From JAAYCI01 sp964371725 (lineage in GTDB: Bacteria > Bacillota > Clostridia > Oscillospirales > Ruminococcaceae): a stretch of DNA of 64,000 nucleotides. The notes beneath the pieces were generated by a model. The model searched no databases and was not told where the DNA came from. It saw only the letters and a list, made by a program, of their open reading frames with translations. The stretch is from positions 1 to 64,000 of the forward strand of contig CAYJNQ010000008.1 in the NCBI GenBank assembly GCA_964371725.1. Reading direction: 5' to 3'. Position 1 is the first letter of the stretch. Each line of letters opens with the position of its first letter. Made by a program: the position numbers and the translations under genes. Shown one piece after another: positions 34,747 to 43,555 of the stretch.

Positions 34747-35550
34747 ATGGCAAGGTTTATTACATTGTGCAGCGGTTCCTCCGGGAATGCGGCTGTGCTG
34801 GAAGAAGATGGACAATTTCTGCTGATTGATGCGGGTGTTTCATGCCGCAATCTATGCAAAAAAATAGAGGAAGCCGGACTTTCGCTATCGGGGTTGTGCG
34901 GTTTGCTTATCACACATGAACACATAGACCATATTAAAGGCGTGGAGGTGTTCACACGCCGCATTGAGGTGCCCGTTTTGGCTTCTGCTGCTACACTGGA
35001 GGCTTTGCGGCAAAAGAGGCAACTTTCCAAACAGGTGCAAAGTCTGCCTTTGGAAGAAGGCGTTTGCATACAAGTGGGTGGATTTTGTGTAGAGGGTTTT
35101 GCGGCCCCTCACGATGCGGCCGGTTGTTTTGGCTTTTCCATTGAAACCCCCAAAAAAGCAAACATGGCCATCGCCACCGATTTGGGGCTTTTGTGCGAAA
35201 ACAACTTTCGACGGCTTCAAAAGGCACAACTTGTGGCCATAGAGGCAAACTACGATGATCACATGCTCAAGTTGAGTGCCTATCCGGCATCCATCAAACA
35301 GAGAATTCGCTCGAAATACGGTCATCTTTCCAATACAGACAGCGCAGCGGCCGTGGTGGCCTTGGTGGTGGGGGGGCTGCGTAAAGTGGTGCTCTGCCAT
35401 CTCAGTGCCGACAACAACCACCCGGACAGGGTGATGGCCTGCCTAGAAAACACCTTTTCACAGAGCGGCCACACCTGCCCGCCCGATTGTGATATTCAAA
35501 TTGCACCGCGCCATACAAAAGGCCGGTGGATGGCATTTGGGGAAGGATAG
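34747..35550 (+). CDS. walJ: WalJ/YycJ-like metallo-beta-lactamase fold hydrolase
   Basis: The 267-residue protein has the fold's metal motif THEHIDHIKG (about 58) and an upstream LCSGSSGNAAVLEE segment that is typical of YycJ/WalJ. B. subtilis WalJ is a nuclease-like protein linked to coordination of cell division with replication. In B. subtilis the gene is near walRK and rlmH; here rlmH follows after 4 bases but walRK is absent. The ATG at 34747 gives the family N-terminus; the Shine-Dalgarno is weak. Confidence 0.85.
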   Translation: MARFITLCSGSSGNAAVLEEDGQFLLIDAGVSCRNLCKKIEEAGLSLSGLCGLLITHEHIDHIKGVEVFTRRIEVPVLASAATLEALRQKRQLSKQVQSLPLEEGVCIQVGGFCVEGFAAPHDAAGCFGFSIETPKKANMAIATDLGLLCENNFRRLQKAQLVAIEANYDDHMLKLSAYPASIKQRIRSKYGHLSNTDSAAAVVALVVGGLRKVVLCHLSADNNHPDRVMACLENTFSQSGHTCPPDCDIQIAPRHTKGRWMAFGEG

Positions 35551-35554
35551 ATAC

Positions 35555-36031
35555 ATGCAAAAAATCACCTTGATTTGCATGGGGAAAATGACAAAACCCT
35601 ATGCCGAGCTTGTGCATGAATACGAAAAGCGCCTTGCCAATTTATGTCAATTTTCTGTGGTGGAACTGGCCGAAGTGGCCTTACGAGAAAAAAACCTTTC
35701 CGAAAAACAGATAAGGCAAGCTTTGGAAAAGGAAGGGGAGCATATTTTGGCCACTTTGCCAAAACAAGTGCGTGTTGCCGCGCTGTGTGTAGAGGGAAAA
35801 GAATTGGATAGCCATATGTTTTCGCATTGGCTTGCCCAAAGAGAGCCTTTTGCACATGTGGCTTTGCTCATCGGGTCATCACATGGTTTGTCACAACAGG
35901 TGAAAGACAGGGCAGACATGAAAATATCGCTTTCTCGCATGACCTTACCACACCAGCTTGCACGCCTTGTTCTAACAGAGCAAGTGTATCGTGCACAGAT
36001 GATACAAGCCGGAAGTGCCTACCACAAATAG
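35555..36031 (+). CDS. rlmH: 23S rRNA (pseudouridine1915-N3)-methyltransferase RlmH
   Basis: The 158-residue SPOUT methyltransferase has the N-terminus MQKITLICMGKM, the SAM-knot segment LLIGSSHGLSQQVK, then LSRMTLPHQLARLVLTEQVYRA and the C-terminal YHK ending typical of RlmH. It methylates pseudouridine 1915 in helix 69. The ATG at 35555 follows GGAAGGA. The usual family loop IGGADG/IGGPDG reads IGSSHG here, a mild deviation. Confidence 0.93.
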   Translation: MQKITLICMGKMTKPYAELVHEYEKRLANLCQFSVVELAEVALREKNLSEKQIRQALEKEGEHILATLPKQVRVAALCVEGKELDSHMFSHWLAQREPFAHVALLIGSSHGLSQQVKDRADMKISLSRMTLPHQLARLVLTEQVYRAQMIQAGSAYHK

Positions 36032-36081
36032 CGTGTTTTCAAGCAATTTGTCAACAAGGAAATGATGGGACGGTTGATGAC

Positions 36082-37809
36082 ATGAAATCCATCCGAGAAA
36101 GTTTAAAGGGCGTGGGAAATGCCTTGTGGCTGGGGCCACTGTTCAAGTGGTTGGAAGCGGTTTTGGAGCTATTGGTGCCCTTGATAACAGCCGGCATCAT
36201 TGATGTCGGCGTGGCAAACCGAGATGCAAGCTATGTGCTCAGCCGTGGTGTACTCATGGTTTTTCTGGCGGTGCTCGGCGCTTTGTTTGCATTGATTTGC
36301 CAGTATTATGCGGCAAAGGTCAGTGCCAAGTTTGGCAAACAAATGCGCAGCCGTGTGTTTTCTCATGCCATGGGGCTTTCTCAGGCCCAGGTGGAAAAGT
36401 TGGGGCGCGAGCGCTTGAGTGTGGGCATCACAAACGATGTGCATCAAATACAAGCGGCCTTGAATATGTTACTTCGTCTTGGAACACGTGTTCCTTTTTT
36501 AACAGCAGGGGCCATCTTGATGGCCGGTGTACTCAATGTGTATGCCGGCCTTGTGTACGGTTTGGCCACATTGTTCATTTGTTTTGCGCTTGTGCTTATC
36601 ATGCGAAAAACCTTGGGAAAATATGCGTATATTCAGCAAGGCCAAGACGATTTGTTTCGCAAAGCATTGGAAAATTTGGAAGGTGTGCGTGTGATTCGCG
36701 CCTTTTCAAAACAAAATCAGGAACAGCGTGCATTCGATGAAAGCGCACAGGGGCTGGGGCGCATTTTAATTCACACCGGCCGTATTTCGGCATTGATGAA
36801 CCCAGCAGCCGGCGTGGTGGCAAATCTTGCCATTGTGGCGGTGGTGTGGTTTGGTGCCAATGCCGTAAACCTTGGCCAAATGCTGACGGGCGACATCATA
36901 GCGCTTGTGAATTATATGATGCAAATTTTGGTGGGTTTGCTGATGGCAACCAATTTGCTGGTGCTGTTCACGAGGGCGATGGCCAGCGCCAAACGCGTAG
37001 AGGCACTGTTGGAAGAAAAACCGGAAATTGTAGATGGAAGCGGCGCCGAGATGCAAGAAGATGCACCTGCCTTTTCATTTTCCAAGGTGGGATTTCGATA
37101 TGATGACGGAGCCGAGAACGCCGTGAGCGACATCGATTTATTGGCATGGCCCGGGCAAAATGTGGGCATCATAGGCGGCACCGGAAGTGGAAAAAGCACG
37201 TTGATACATTTGCTTGTGCGCCATTATGATGCAACACAGGGCGTGGTGGCCGTGTTTGGCGAGGATGTGCGTGACTATGCATTGCAACCGCTGCGAAGTT
37301 GTTTTGGCATGGTGATGCAAGGGGCACGGCTTTTTTCGAAAAGCATACGTGAAAATTTGCTGATGGCTGCACCACAGGCACAGGAGGAACAGTTGTGGCA
37401 GGCCCTGCAGGCCGCGCAAGCCGCCGATTTTGTGCGTGAAAAACCAGAAGGGCTGGACAGTGTTTTACAAGAGGGTGGTGGTGGGCTTTCCGGTGGGCAG
37501 CGTCAACGCCTGCTGATTGCACGTGCTCTATTGCGAAAACCGCGTATCCTGGTGTTGGATGATGCGGCCTCGGCGCTGGATTATGCCACGGAAGCGGCTT
37601 TGCGAGAAAGTTTGAAAACCTGGAAAACCGAGGCGGGGGCGAGCCTCACCACCCTAACGGTAAGCCAGCGGGTTGCTTCCATTCGCGCTTGTGATGCCGT
37701 TTATGTGATGGAGGAAGGGCGCGTGGTGGCTTCGGGAACACATGATACGCTACTCAAAACCAGCGAATTGTATCTTGAAATTTGCCAATCGCAAGGGGTG
37801 TGCTCATAA
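36082..37809 (+). CDS. ABC exporter half-transporter, degenerate-site subunit
   Basis: The 575-residue protein has a six-helix membrane domain (TMD, residues 1-about 310) and an ATPase domain. Walker A GGTGSGKS and the signature LSGGQ are normal, but the Walker B box reads VLDDAASALD, with Asp for the catalytic Glu, and the switch histidine is Gln in VSQRVAS. That is the pattern of the BmrC/TM287-type partner in heterodimeric exporters. The next gene encodes the matching subunit. Substrate unknown; multidrug or lipid export are possibilities. Start at 36082 is tentative because no strong Shine-Dalgarno is visible. Confidence 0.88.
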   Translation: MKSIRESLKGVGNALWLGPLFKWLEAVLELLVPLITAGIIDVGVANRDASYVLSRGVLMVFLAVLGALFALICQYYAAKVSAKFGKQMRSRVFSHAMGLSQAQVEKLGRERLSVGITNDVHQIQAALNMLLRLGTRVPFLTAGAILMAGVLNVYAGLVYGLATLFICFALVLIMRKTLGKYAYIQQGQDDLFRKALENLEGVRVIRAFSKQNQEQRAFDESAQGLGRILIHTGRISALMNPAAGVVANLAIVAVVWFGANAVNLGQMLTGDIIALVNYMMQILVGLLMATNLLVLFTRAMASAKRVEALLEEKPEIVDGSGAEMQEDAPAFSFSKVGFRYDDGAENAVSDIDLLAWPGQNVGIIGGTGSGKSTLIHLLVRHYDATQGVVAVFGEDVRDYALQPLRSCFGMVMQGARLFSKSIRENLLMAAPQAQEEQLWQALQAAQAADFVREKPEGLDSVLQEGGGGLSGGQRQRLLIARALLRKPRILVLDDAASALDYATEAALRESLKTWKTEAGASLTTLTVSQRVASIRACDAVYVMEEGRVVASGTHDTLLKTSELYLEICQSQGVCS

Positions 37810-37824
37810 CACCGGGGTGATGTG

Positions 37825-39573
37825 ATGAAAAAAGAAACCATAAAAAGAGTGGTAGTCCATGCGCGCCCTTATCGGGGCAGGCTTTGTTTTACACTGTTTT
37901 TTGCCCTTTTGCAAGTGCTGTTTTTTTTGCTTGTTCCGGTGCTGTTGGGCGAAGCCATCAACCTAATTGTGGGCAGGGGGATGGTCTCGCTCGAGGCCAT
38001 TGTGCCCTTGTTGCTTTGGGCGGCTTTTTTTGCGGTATTGGGTGGCTTTGCACAATGGGCCATGCAGGCTTTGGCGCGGAAAGTTTCGGTGGATATCGCC
38101 TGGGATATACGAACAGAAGCTTTTGAACGCCTTGGAAAAGTGCCCTTGAAAGAGTTGGATAGACACAAAAAAGGCGATTTGGCAAGCCGCCTTGTCAATG
38201 ATACCGATGCCTTGGCCGAGGGGCTATTGCAAGCGGTGTCGCAACTATTGCCGGGTTTGGTTACCATTTTAACCACCTTGCTTGTGATGTTCATTCTCAA
38301 TTGGGTCATTGCCCTGATTGTGGTGTTGGCAACCCCTCTTTCCATTGTATATGCACAGTTTGTGGGGAAACGCACGGCTCGATTTTTTCGTAGTATGATG
38401 AAAGAACAGGGCAGTATGTCTGCCTATGTGGGGGAAACGGTGCGCGAAATGGGTGCCGTGCAGGACCTTGGATATGAAGGTGCGGCGCAAGAGGCGTTTG
38501 ACAAGCAGAACGAACGCTATGTAGCCGAATATCAAAAGGCCATTTTTTATTCCAGCGTGATAAACCCCGGCACAAGATTGGTGAATGCCATTGTGTTTGC
38601 AGCCGCTTTGGTGTTGGGCGGTTTGTATGCGATGGCCGGAGGCATCACGGTGGGGGGGCTTTCGGTTTTTTTGAACTATGCCAACCAGTACACAAAACCC
38701 TTTAATGAGGTGACGGCCGTGCTCACCCAGATTCAAACGGCTGTGGCCGGGGCAGAGCGTTTGTTTGAGCTGATTGATTCGCCGACGGAAAAGGAAGATG
38801 AACCACAGGCTTTGGCCCCTAGGCATGCGCTGGGCTATGTGAAAGCAAAAGATGTCTCTTTTTCGTACAAGCCCAATCAACCTTTTTTACAAAACCTATC
38901 TTTTTCGGCAGAGCCCGGAAAACAAATTGCACTGGTGGGGCCAACCGGATGCGGAAAAACCACACTCATCAATTTGCTCATGCGTTTTTACGAGTTGGAT
39001 TCTGGTGAATTACAGGGGGATGGGCACCGAATTGAGACAATGGATCGGGGTGCTTTGCGTGGGCTGTATGGCATGGTTTTGCAAGATAGCTGGCTCAAAC
39101 AGGCCAGTGTGAGAGAGAACATTGCCTATGCCGTTTCGGATGCAAGCGAACAAGAGGTGATAGAAGCTGCAAAACAGGCTTTGGCACACGGGTTTATCAG
39201 CCGCTTGCCCAAGGGATACGACACTGTGCTCAAAGCCGGCGGAGAGGGTTTGTCCGCAGGGGAAAAACAGCTTTTGTGCATTGCGCGCATTGTTTTGGCA
39301 AAACCCGATATGCTGATTTTGGATGAGGCGACAAGTTCCATTGATACAAGAACGGAACTACTTGTACAGCGAGCCATGCAAAGGCTCATGAAGGGGCATA
39401 CGAGCTTTGTGGTGGCGCATCGCCTGTCTACCATTCAAAATGCAGACGAGATTTTAGTGATGCAGGCCGGGGACATTGCAGAACGAGGAAAACATGAAGA
39501 GTTGCTTGCAAAAGGGGGGCTATACACCCATTTGTACAACAGCCAATTTGGCCTCCAAAGCGATTTTGTGTAA
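37825..39573 (+). CDS. ABC exporter half-transporter, catalytic subunit
   Basis: The 582-residue partner has a TMD and an ATPase domain with Walker A GPTGCGKT, canonical Walker B LILDEATSSID and switch VAHRLSTI, but signature LSAGE instead of LSGGQ. Together the two subunits form one complete ATP site (this Walker A/B with the other subunit's LSGGQ) and one degenerate site. The gene starts 15 bases after its partner; an ATG preceded by GGGGTG is chosen over a GTG three bases earlier. Confidence 0.9.
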   Translation: MKKETIKRVVVHARPYRGRLCFTLFFALLQVLFFLLVPVLLGEAINLIVGRGMVSLEAIVPLLLWAAFFAVLGGFAQWAMQALARKVSVDIAWDIRTEAFERLGKVPLKELDRHKKGDLASRLVNDTDALAEGLLQAVSQLLPGLVTILTTLLVMFILNWVIALIVVLATPLSIVYAQFVGKRTARFFRSMMKEQGSMSAYVGETVREMGAVQDLGYEGAAQEAFDKQNERYVAEYQKAIFYSSVINPGTRLVNAIVFAAALVLGGLYAMAGGITVGGLSVFLNYANQYTKPFNEVTAVLTQIQTAVAGAERLFELIDSPTEKEDEPQALAPRHALGYVKAKDVSFSYKPNQPFLQNLSFSAEPGKQIALVGPTGCGKTTLINLLMRFYELDSGELQGDGHRIETMDRGALRGLYGMVLQDSWLKQASVRENIAYAVSDASEQEVIEAAKQALAHGFISRLPKGYDTVLKAGGEGLSAGEKQLLCIARIVLAKPDMLILDEATSSIDTRTELLVQRAMQRLMKGHTSFVVAHRLSTIQNADEILVMQAGDIAERGKHEELLAKGGLYTHLYNSQFGLQSDFV

Positions 39574-39627
39574 ACACAAGCATCCACAACTATGTGAGAT
39601 ACAAAAGACGGGGAAGATAGAACCAAT

Positions 39628-40836
39628 ATGCAAAATAAATATAAACCCAAAAATCAAGTTGCACACGGTGCCGGTGTAAAACGAAGGCACCGGCAAAGAA
39701 AAGAACCGGTTCATACAGCGCTGAGTGGGGCACTTCTTCTTGTGGCGGTGTTGTTTTTGTCTTTGTCCACGGTTTTCATTATAGAGGAATGGCAAGCGGC
39801 TGGCACGGTGCCGGGGCAATTTGCACAGCAGGCCATACCCTTGCCGCAGGAAATACCGGAAACCGCAGCAGAACAAGAAGCCGAAACACAGCCACCCCTT
39901 GTGTATCCAACCGAACTTGCACAGCCGACAGGGGGCTGGACTCCTTATACCTTCACAGAGGAACAAACGGCACAGCTACAAACGGTACTGGATGAGTGGG
40001 CTGCTTCGGAACAACCCGTTGTGGAAGAGGCAAGCGAGGAAACCACCGAAACAGAAGCATCCGCACAGGGTGTGGAACAGGCAGACCCCGAAGAGGGCCA
40101 TCGTGTGGCCCTGTATTTTCAAGATTTGGATTCCGGGGCACAATACATCTACAACGGAGAGGAAATGTTTGATGTGGCAAGCCTTTCCAAGGCACCATAT
40201 GCCCTGTATTTGTATCAACTTGTGGAGCAGGGCGCGGCAAGCTTAGAAGAGACTTTTTTGATAACACCAGAGAGCATTGTGGGTTCTGAGGAAAATTCCG
40301 GTATTTTGAAAGATGACGAAAACTTGCCCAGAGAGTTGACTTTGGCCGAAATGATAGAATATTTGCTACGCTACAGCGACACGGTGGCCCAGCGGGTTCT
40401 TTTGGAGCGCTACCCGGCAAGTGGCTATGCAACATGGGCCAATGAACTCGGTGTGCAGAATGCACGCACGGTTACGGGCGATGCCATCACGGCGCCCGAG
40501 GCCGGCATCTATTTGGCTGCTTTGTATGAATATATGCGCGTTGGCGTATATGGGAGCGAGCTGCAAGAACATCTGATGAACACACGCAACCCCATGATTG
40601 CCACGGCTTGGCCGATGGCCAGAAAATATGGCTGGGATGAACATGCCTTTCACGATATGGCAGTGGTGTATGCAGCACACCCCTATCTCATTGCCATCTT
40701 AACCGATAAAAGCGTGGGGGCCAATGAGGATAGACAGTATTTTAGCACCTTGCCGGCTATGCTAGAACAGATGATGAATGAGCATTGGGCCACAGCCGAA
40801 GTGCAACCGGCCAACCAAAAACCGGCAGTAGCATAA
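39628..40836 (+). CDS. Membrane-anchored serine hydrolase related to class A beta-lactamases
   Basis: The 402-residue protein has one N-terminal membrane helix (ALLLVAVLFLSLSTVFII), an acidic Pro/Glu/Thr-rich linker to about residue 145, and a beta-lactamase2-type domain with the SxxK serine in ASLSKAPY. The second motif reads YSDTVAQ, close to SDN but with Thr, and no clear KTG is present; RKYGW occupies a similar place. It is therefore unlikely to be a classical beta-lactamase; a wall-linked peptidase or esterase is more likely. Function unproven. PilZ gene follows. Confidence 0.72.
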   Translation: MQNKYKPKNQVAHGAGVKRRHRQRKEPVHTALSGALLLVAVLFLSLSTVFIIEEWQAAGTVPGQFAQQAIPLPQEIPETAAEQEAETQPPLVYPTELAQPTGGWTPYTFTEEQTAQLQTVLDEWAASEQPVVEEASEETTETEASAQGVEQADPEEGHRVALYFQDLDSGAQYIYNGEEMFDVASLSKAPYALYLYQLVEQGAASLEETFLITPESIVGSEENSGILKDDENLPRELTLAEMIEYLLRYSDTVAQRVLLERYPASGYATWANELGVQNARTVTGDAITAPEAGIYLAALYEYMRVGVYGSELQEHLMNTRNPMIATAWPMARKYGWDEHAFHDMAVVYAAHPYLIAILTDKSVGANEDRQYFSTLPAMLEQMMNEHWATAEVQPANQKPAVA

Positions 40837-40841
40837 CAGAA

Positions 40842-40867
40842 CCCTTCCTTTTCTTGACAAGGAAGGG
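40842..40867. repeat. Inverted repeat over the -35 box before the PilZ gene
   Basis: CCCTTCCTT (40842-40850) and AAGGAAGGG (40859-40867) are perfect inverted repeats around TTCTTGAC, which contains most of the -35 hexamer of the PilZ promoter. No T tract follows, so an operator or mRNA-end stem is more likely than a terminator. Confidence 0.55.
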
Positions 40868-40882
40868 GCGAGAGTATAAACT
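40854..40882 (+). promoter_or_regulatory. Promoter of the PilZ gene
   Basis: A perfect TTGACA (40854-40859) is followed after 17 bases by TAAACT (40877-40882). AAGGAGG precedes the GTG start by 8 bases. Confidence 0.6.
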
Positions 40883-40913
40883 GTGTATAACACTTGAAAA
40901 GGAGGCCTTGCCT

Positions 40914-41456
40914 GTGGCAATTGATTTCAGAGGATGCAACGTGGTGATCAAAGATAGGCAAACCAACGAAGTATTGTGTGAAACACAAGTGGTGGAATAT
41001 GATAAAAATTTGAACCAAATTTATTTGTTTGGTGTAAGCCGCGAAAGCTTGCAAAAACATGTGTTGGTGGTTCTCTCTCACCCCACAGGGGTGTATGAAT
41101 TTCAAGGCAATGTGCGCAAAAGAAACCAAGATGGGCTTTTGGAGGTTTCTCTGTTTCAAAAGAGGAATATAAAGAAGAGGCAAAACAAACGTTTCGATTT
41201 GTATGCAGAGTTACCGGTAGACCATTTGCCGGGCAAACAGCCGGAAGACGAAGAAATCGTCAATGTGCAAAACATCAGCGTTAGCGGCATTTTGGTTCAT
41301 GCAGAAAAAGATTTGCTTAAAATAGGGGATGTGTTCTATGTACACTTGCCTGTAAAAGGGGAAGTGTTGGCCGTGAAAACAAAAGTGGTGCGCTTGCAAG
41401 GCGAAACACCGGACGGCTTTGAGTATGGCTGCACCTTTGAATCTTTAGAGAAATAA
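40914..41456 (+). CDS. YcgR/PilZ-type c-di-GMP receptor protein
   Basis: The 180-residue protein has an N-terminal YcgR-like flagellar-brake type domain and a PilZ domain with both c-di-GMP contact motifs: RxxxR in RQNKR (about 85) and the NxSxxG motif NISVSG (about 120). It would change partner interactions when cyclic di-GMP binds. The GTG at 40914 is selected by AAGGAGG; the open frame further left runs through the promoter and hairpin. No flagellar or pilus gene is nearby, so the output is unknown. Confidence 0.82.
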   Translation: MAIDFRGCNVVIKDRQTNEVLCETQVVEYDKNLNQIYLFGVSRESLQKHVLVVLSHPTGVYEFQGNVRKRNQDGLLEVSLFQKRNIKKRQNKRFDLYAELPVDHLPGKQPEDEEIVNVQNISVSGILVHAEKDLLKIGDVFYVHLPVKGEVLAVKTKVVRLQGETPDGFEYGCTFESLEK

Positions 41457-41520
41457 AGCTGAATACAGGTGATTTTAGATTGTTTTTTATTTAACTTATG
41501 TTCTATTTTTGTAAAAAGTA

Positions 41521-41552
41521 TTGACATAAATTCACTTTAACGCTAATATAAT
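41521..41552 (+). promoter_or_regulatory. Promoter of the glycine riboswitch-gcv operon
   Basis: Perfect TTGACA (41521-41526) is followed by TAATAT after 17 bases, overlapping TATAAT after 20 bases (41547-41552). Either may serve as the -10. Confidence 0.75.
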
Positions 41553-41570
41553 AAATGTGCATATCGGATG

Positions 41571-41759
41571 AAACCACTGGGAGAGATTGCAAAGGCAACG
41601 CCGAAGGTGATAAACTCTCAGGCAAAAAGACCGGTGGTGGACGATAACTCCGGAAAGTCTGCGCCAAGGAACTAGCCTTGGCCTGCACCGACGAAGCAAT
41701 TCCATAGATTTATGGTTGTGAAAATATGGAAGAATCTTTCAGGTAAACAAACGGAGGCA
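41571..41759 (+). ncRNA. Tandem glycine riboswitch
   Basis: Aptamer 1 (41571-41638) shows GGGAGAGATTGC, GCAACGCCGAAGGTGATAAACTCTCAGG and the closing stem ACCACTGG with CCGGTGGT. Aptamer 2 (41648-41756) shows ACCGACGAAGCAA, TCTTTCAGGTAAA and closing stem CTCCG with CGGAG. Both bind glycine. The last strand of aptamer 2, CGGAG at 41752-41756, is also the left arm of the terminator, so glycine binding should block termination (an ON switch). Confidence 0.95.
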
Positions 41760-41788
41760 TGGGATATATCCTGTGCCTCTGTTTTTTT
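41752..41788 (+). terminator. Glycine riboswitch terminator
   Basis: GAGGCATGGGAT (41754-41765) pairs with ATCCTGTGCCTC (41768-41779) in a 12-bp stem with two G-U pairs, followed by GTTTTTTT. It competes with the closing stem of aptamer 2. Confidence 0.85.
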
Positions 41789-41862
41789 AACAAATTTTTA
41801 ACAAGCGCAAGAAAACGGCTTCATACGTTTTTGAGCGAAAACAAACAAAGGAGAAAAGAAAA

Positions 41863-42240
41863 ATGACGACAAAGGACAATTTGCTGTACACAAAAAATCA
41901 CGAATGGGTAGAAAAAGAAGGGGCAAGCGTGAAAATCGGGATTACAGATTTCGCCCAAAGTGAGCTGGGAGATTTGGTGTTCATCAATTTGCCGGAAGAG
42001 GGGGATTCTATTGAGGCAGGAGAGTCGTTTGCCGATGTAGAGAGCGTGAAAGCAGTTTCGGACATTCACGCACCGGTAAGTGGGCGTGTTGTGGCCGTGA
42101 ACGAAGCTGTGTTGGATGAGCCGGAACTGATTAACAAAGATGCCTATGCCGCTTGGCTTGTGGAGGTGGAAGAAGCCGATTTTTCGGGCGATTTGATGGA
42201 TGCTGCAGCCTATGAAGCCTTTGTAAAAGAGGAGGGCTAA
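41863..42240 (+). CDS. gcvH: Glycine cleavage system H protein
   Basis: The 125-residue carrier holds the lipoyl arm on the lysine in ADVESVKAVSDIHAP (about residue 63). It shuttles the aminomethyl group between the P, T and L proteins. Unlike the common order, no gcvT precedes it; gcvH is the first gene behind the riboswitch. One base separates it from gcvPA. Confidence 0.96.
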   Translation: MTTKDNLLYTKNHEWVEKEGASVKIGITDFAQSELGDLVFINLPEEGDSIEAGESFADVESVKAVSDIHAPVSGRVVAVNEAVLDEPELINKDAYAAWLVEVEEADFSGDLMDAAAYEAFVKEEG

Positions 42241-42241
42241 T

Positions 42242-43555
42242 ATGGGTGGCTATATTCCCATGACAAAAGACGAACAACAAGAGATGTTGCAAGAGCTTGG
42301 GCTTACTTGCATGGAAGATTTGTTCGCACAAGTTCCAAAAGACCTGCTTGCGCCACCGCTAAACATGCCGAAGGGCAAGGGCGAATACGATGTGCGCCGC
42401 ATTATGGAGGGCTTTGCCCGCGACAACAAAGTGTTTAAATCGATGTTTCGCGGTGCCGGTGCCTATCGTCATTTCGCACCTGCTATTTTGCGCAACATTG
42501 TTTCAAAAGAAACATTTCTCACGTCCTACACGCCCTATCAGGCAGAAATAAGCCAGGGTAGTTTGCAAATTATTTATGAATATCAATCGGATATTTGTGC
42601 CCTTACAGGCATGGATGTATCCAACGCTTCTGTATATGACGGTGCCACGGCGGCAGCCGAGGCCATCACCATGTGCCGCGAGCGCAAACGCATCAAGGCT
42701 TTGTTGCCAAGCAATTGCCAACCGGATATCCTCTATGTATCCAAAACATATGCACATAGCCAAGGTGCACTTGTGGACATCATTCCGGAAAAAGATGGCC
42801 TCATTGATTTGCAAGCGCTGGAAGGTATGTTGGATGAGACGGTGGCGAGTGTTTTGGTGCAGTCTCCCAACTATTATGGTTTGTATGAGGATGTGGACGC
42901 CCTTGTGGCCATGTGCCATGAAAAAGGTGTGAAAGTGATTATGCATTCAAACCCCATGGCCATGGCTGTTAGCAAAACGCCGGGTGAATATGGTGTGGAC
43001 ATCGCAGTGGGCGAAGGACAACCGCTTGGCCTGTCTTTGGCGTTCGGTGGCCCATATTGTGGGTTCATGGCCTGCACGAACAGCTTGTTGCGTCGTTTGC
43101 CGGGCCGCATTGTGGGCCAAACCACAGACAGTGAGGGGGGACGTTGCTTTGTGCTCACGCTGCAAGCGCGCGAGCAGCACATCCGCCGCGAAAAATCCAG
43201 CAGTAGCATTTGTTCGAACCAGGCACTGTGCGCCTTGGCCATCAGTGTGTATGTGGCGGCCATGGGCCCCGAAGGACTTTGCGAAGTGGCAAACCAGTGT
43301 TACTCCAAAACACATTACTTGGCAGAGGAACTTGAAAAAGTTGGCTATAAACGCCGCCACAAGGGTGAATTCTTCCACGAGTTTGTCACAGAGTGCCCCC
43401 CCGGCGCAGAGCCCCTGCTACAACAGCTTGAGGCAGACGGAATTCTGGGCGGTTTGGAAGTGGACGGCGGCATTCTTTGGTGCTGCACGGAGATGAACAC
43501 AAAAAATGAAATCGACCACATGGTTCGCATCTGCAAGGAGGTGGCTGCAATATGA
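42242..43555 (+). CDS. gcvPA: Glycine dehydrogenase (decarboxylating) subunit 1
   Basis: The 437-residue subunit is the N-terminal half of the split P protein. It starts with YIPMTKDEQQEMLQELG and has YDGATAAAEA and GEGQPLGLSLAFGGPYCGFMA, which are typical of GcvPA. With GcvPB it decarboxylates glycine and loads the aminomethyl group on GcvH. It overlaps gcvPB by 4 bases. Confidence 0.96.
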   Translation: MGGYIPMTKDEQQEMLQELGLTCMEDLFAQVPKDLLAPPLNMPKGKGEYDVRRIMEGFARDNKVFKSMFRGAGAYRHFAPAILRNIVSKETFLTSYTPYQAEISQGSLQIIYEYQSDICALTGMDVSNASVYDGATAAAEAITMCRERKRIKALLPSNCQPDILYVSKTYAHSQGALVDIIPEKDGLIDLQALEGMLDETVASVLVQSPNYYGLYEDVDALVAMCHEKGVKVIMHSNPMAMAVSKTPGEYGVDIAVGEGQPLGLSLAFGGPYCGFMACTNSLLRRLPGRIVGQTTDSEGGRCFVLTLQAREQHIRREKSSSSICSNQALCALAISVYVAAMGPEGLCEVANQCYSKTHYLAEELEKVGYKRRHKGEFFHEFVTECPPGAEPLLQQLEADGILGGLEVDGGILWCCTEMNTKNEIDHMVRICKEVAAI

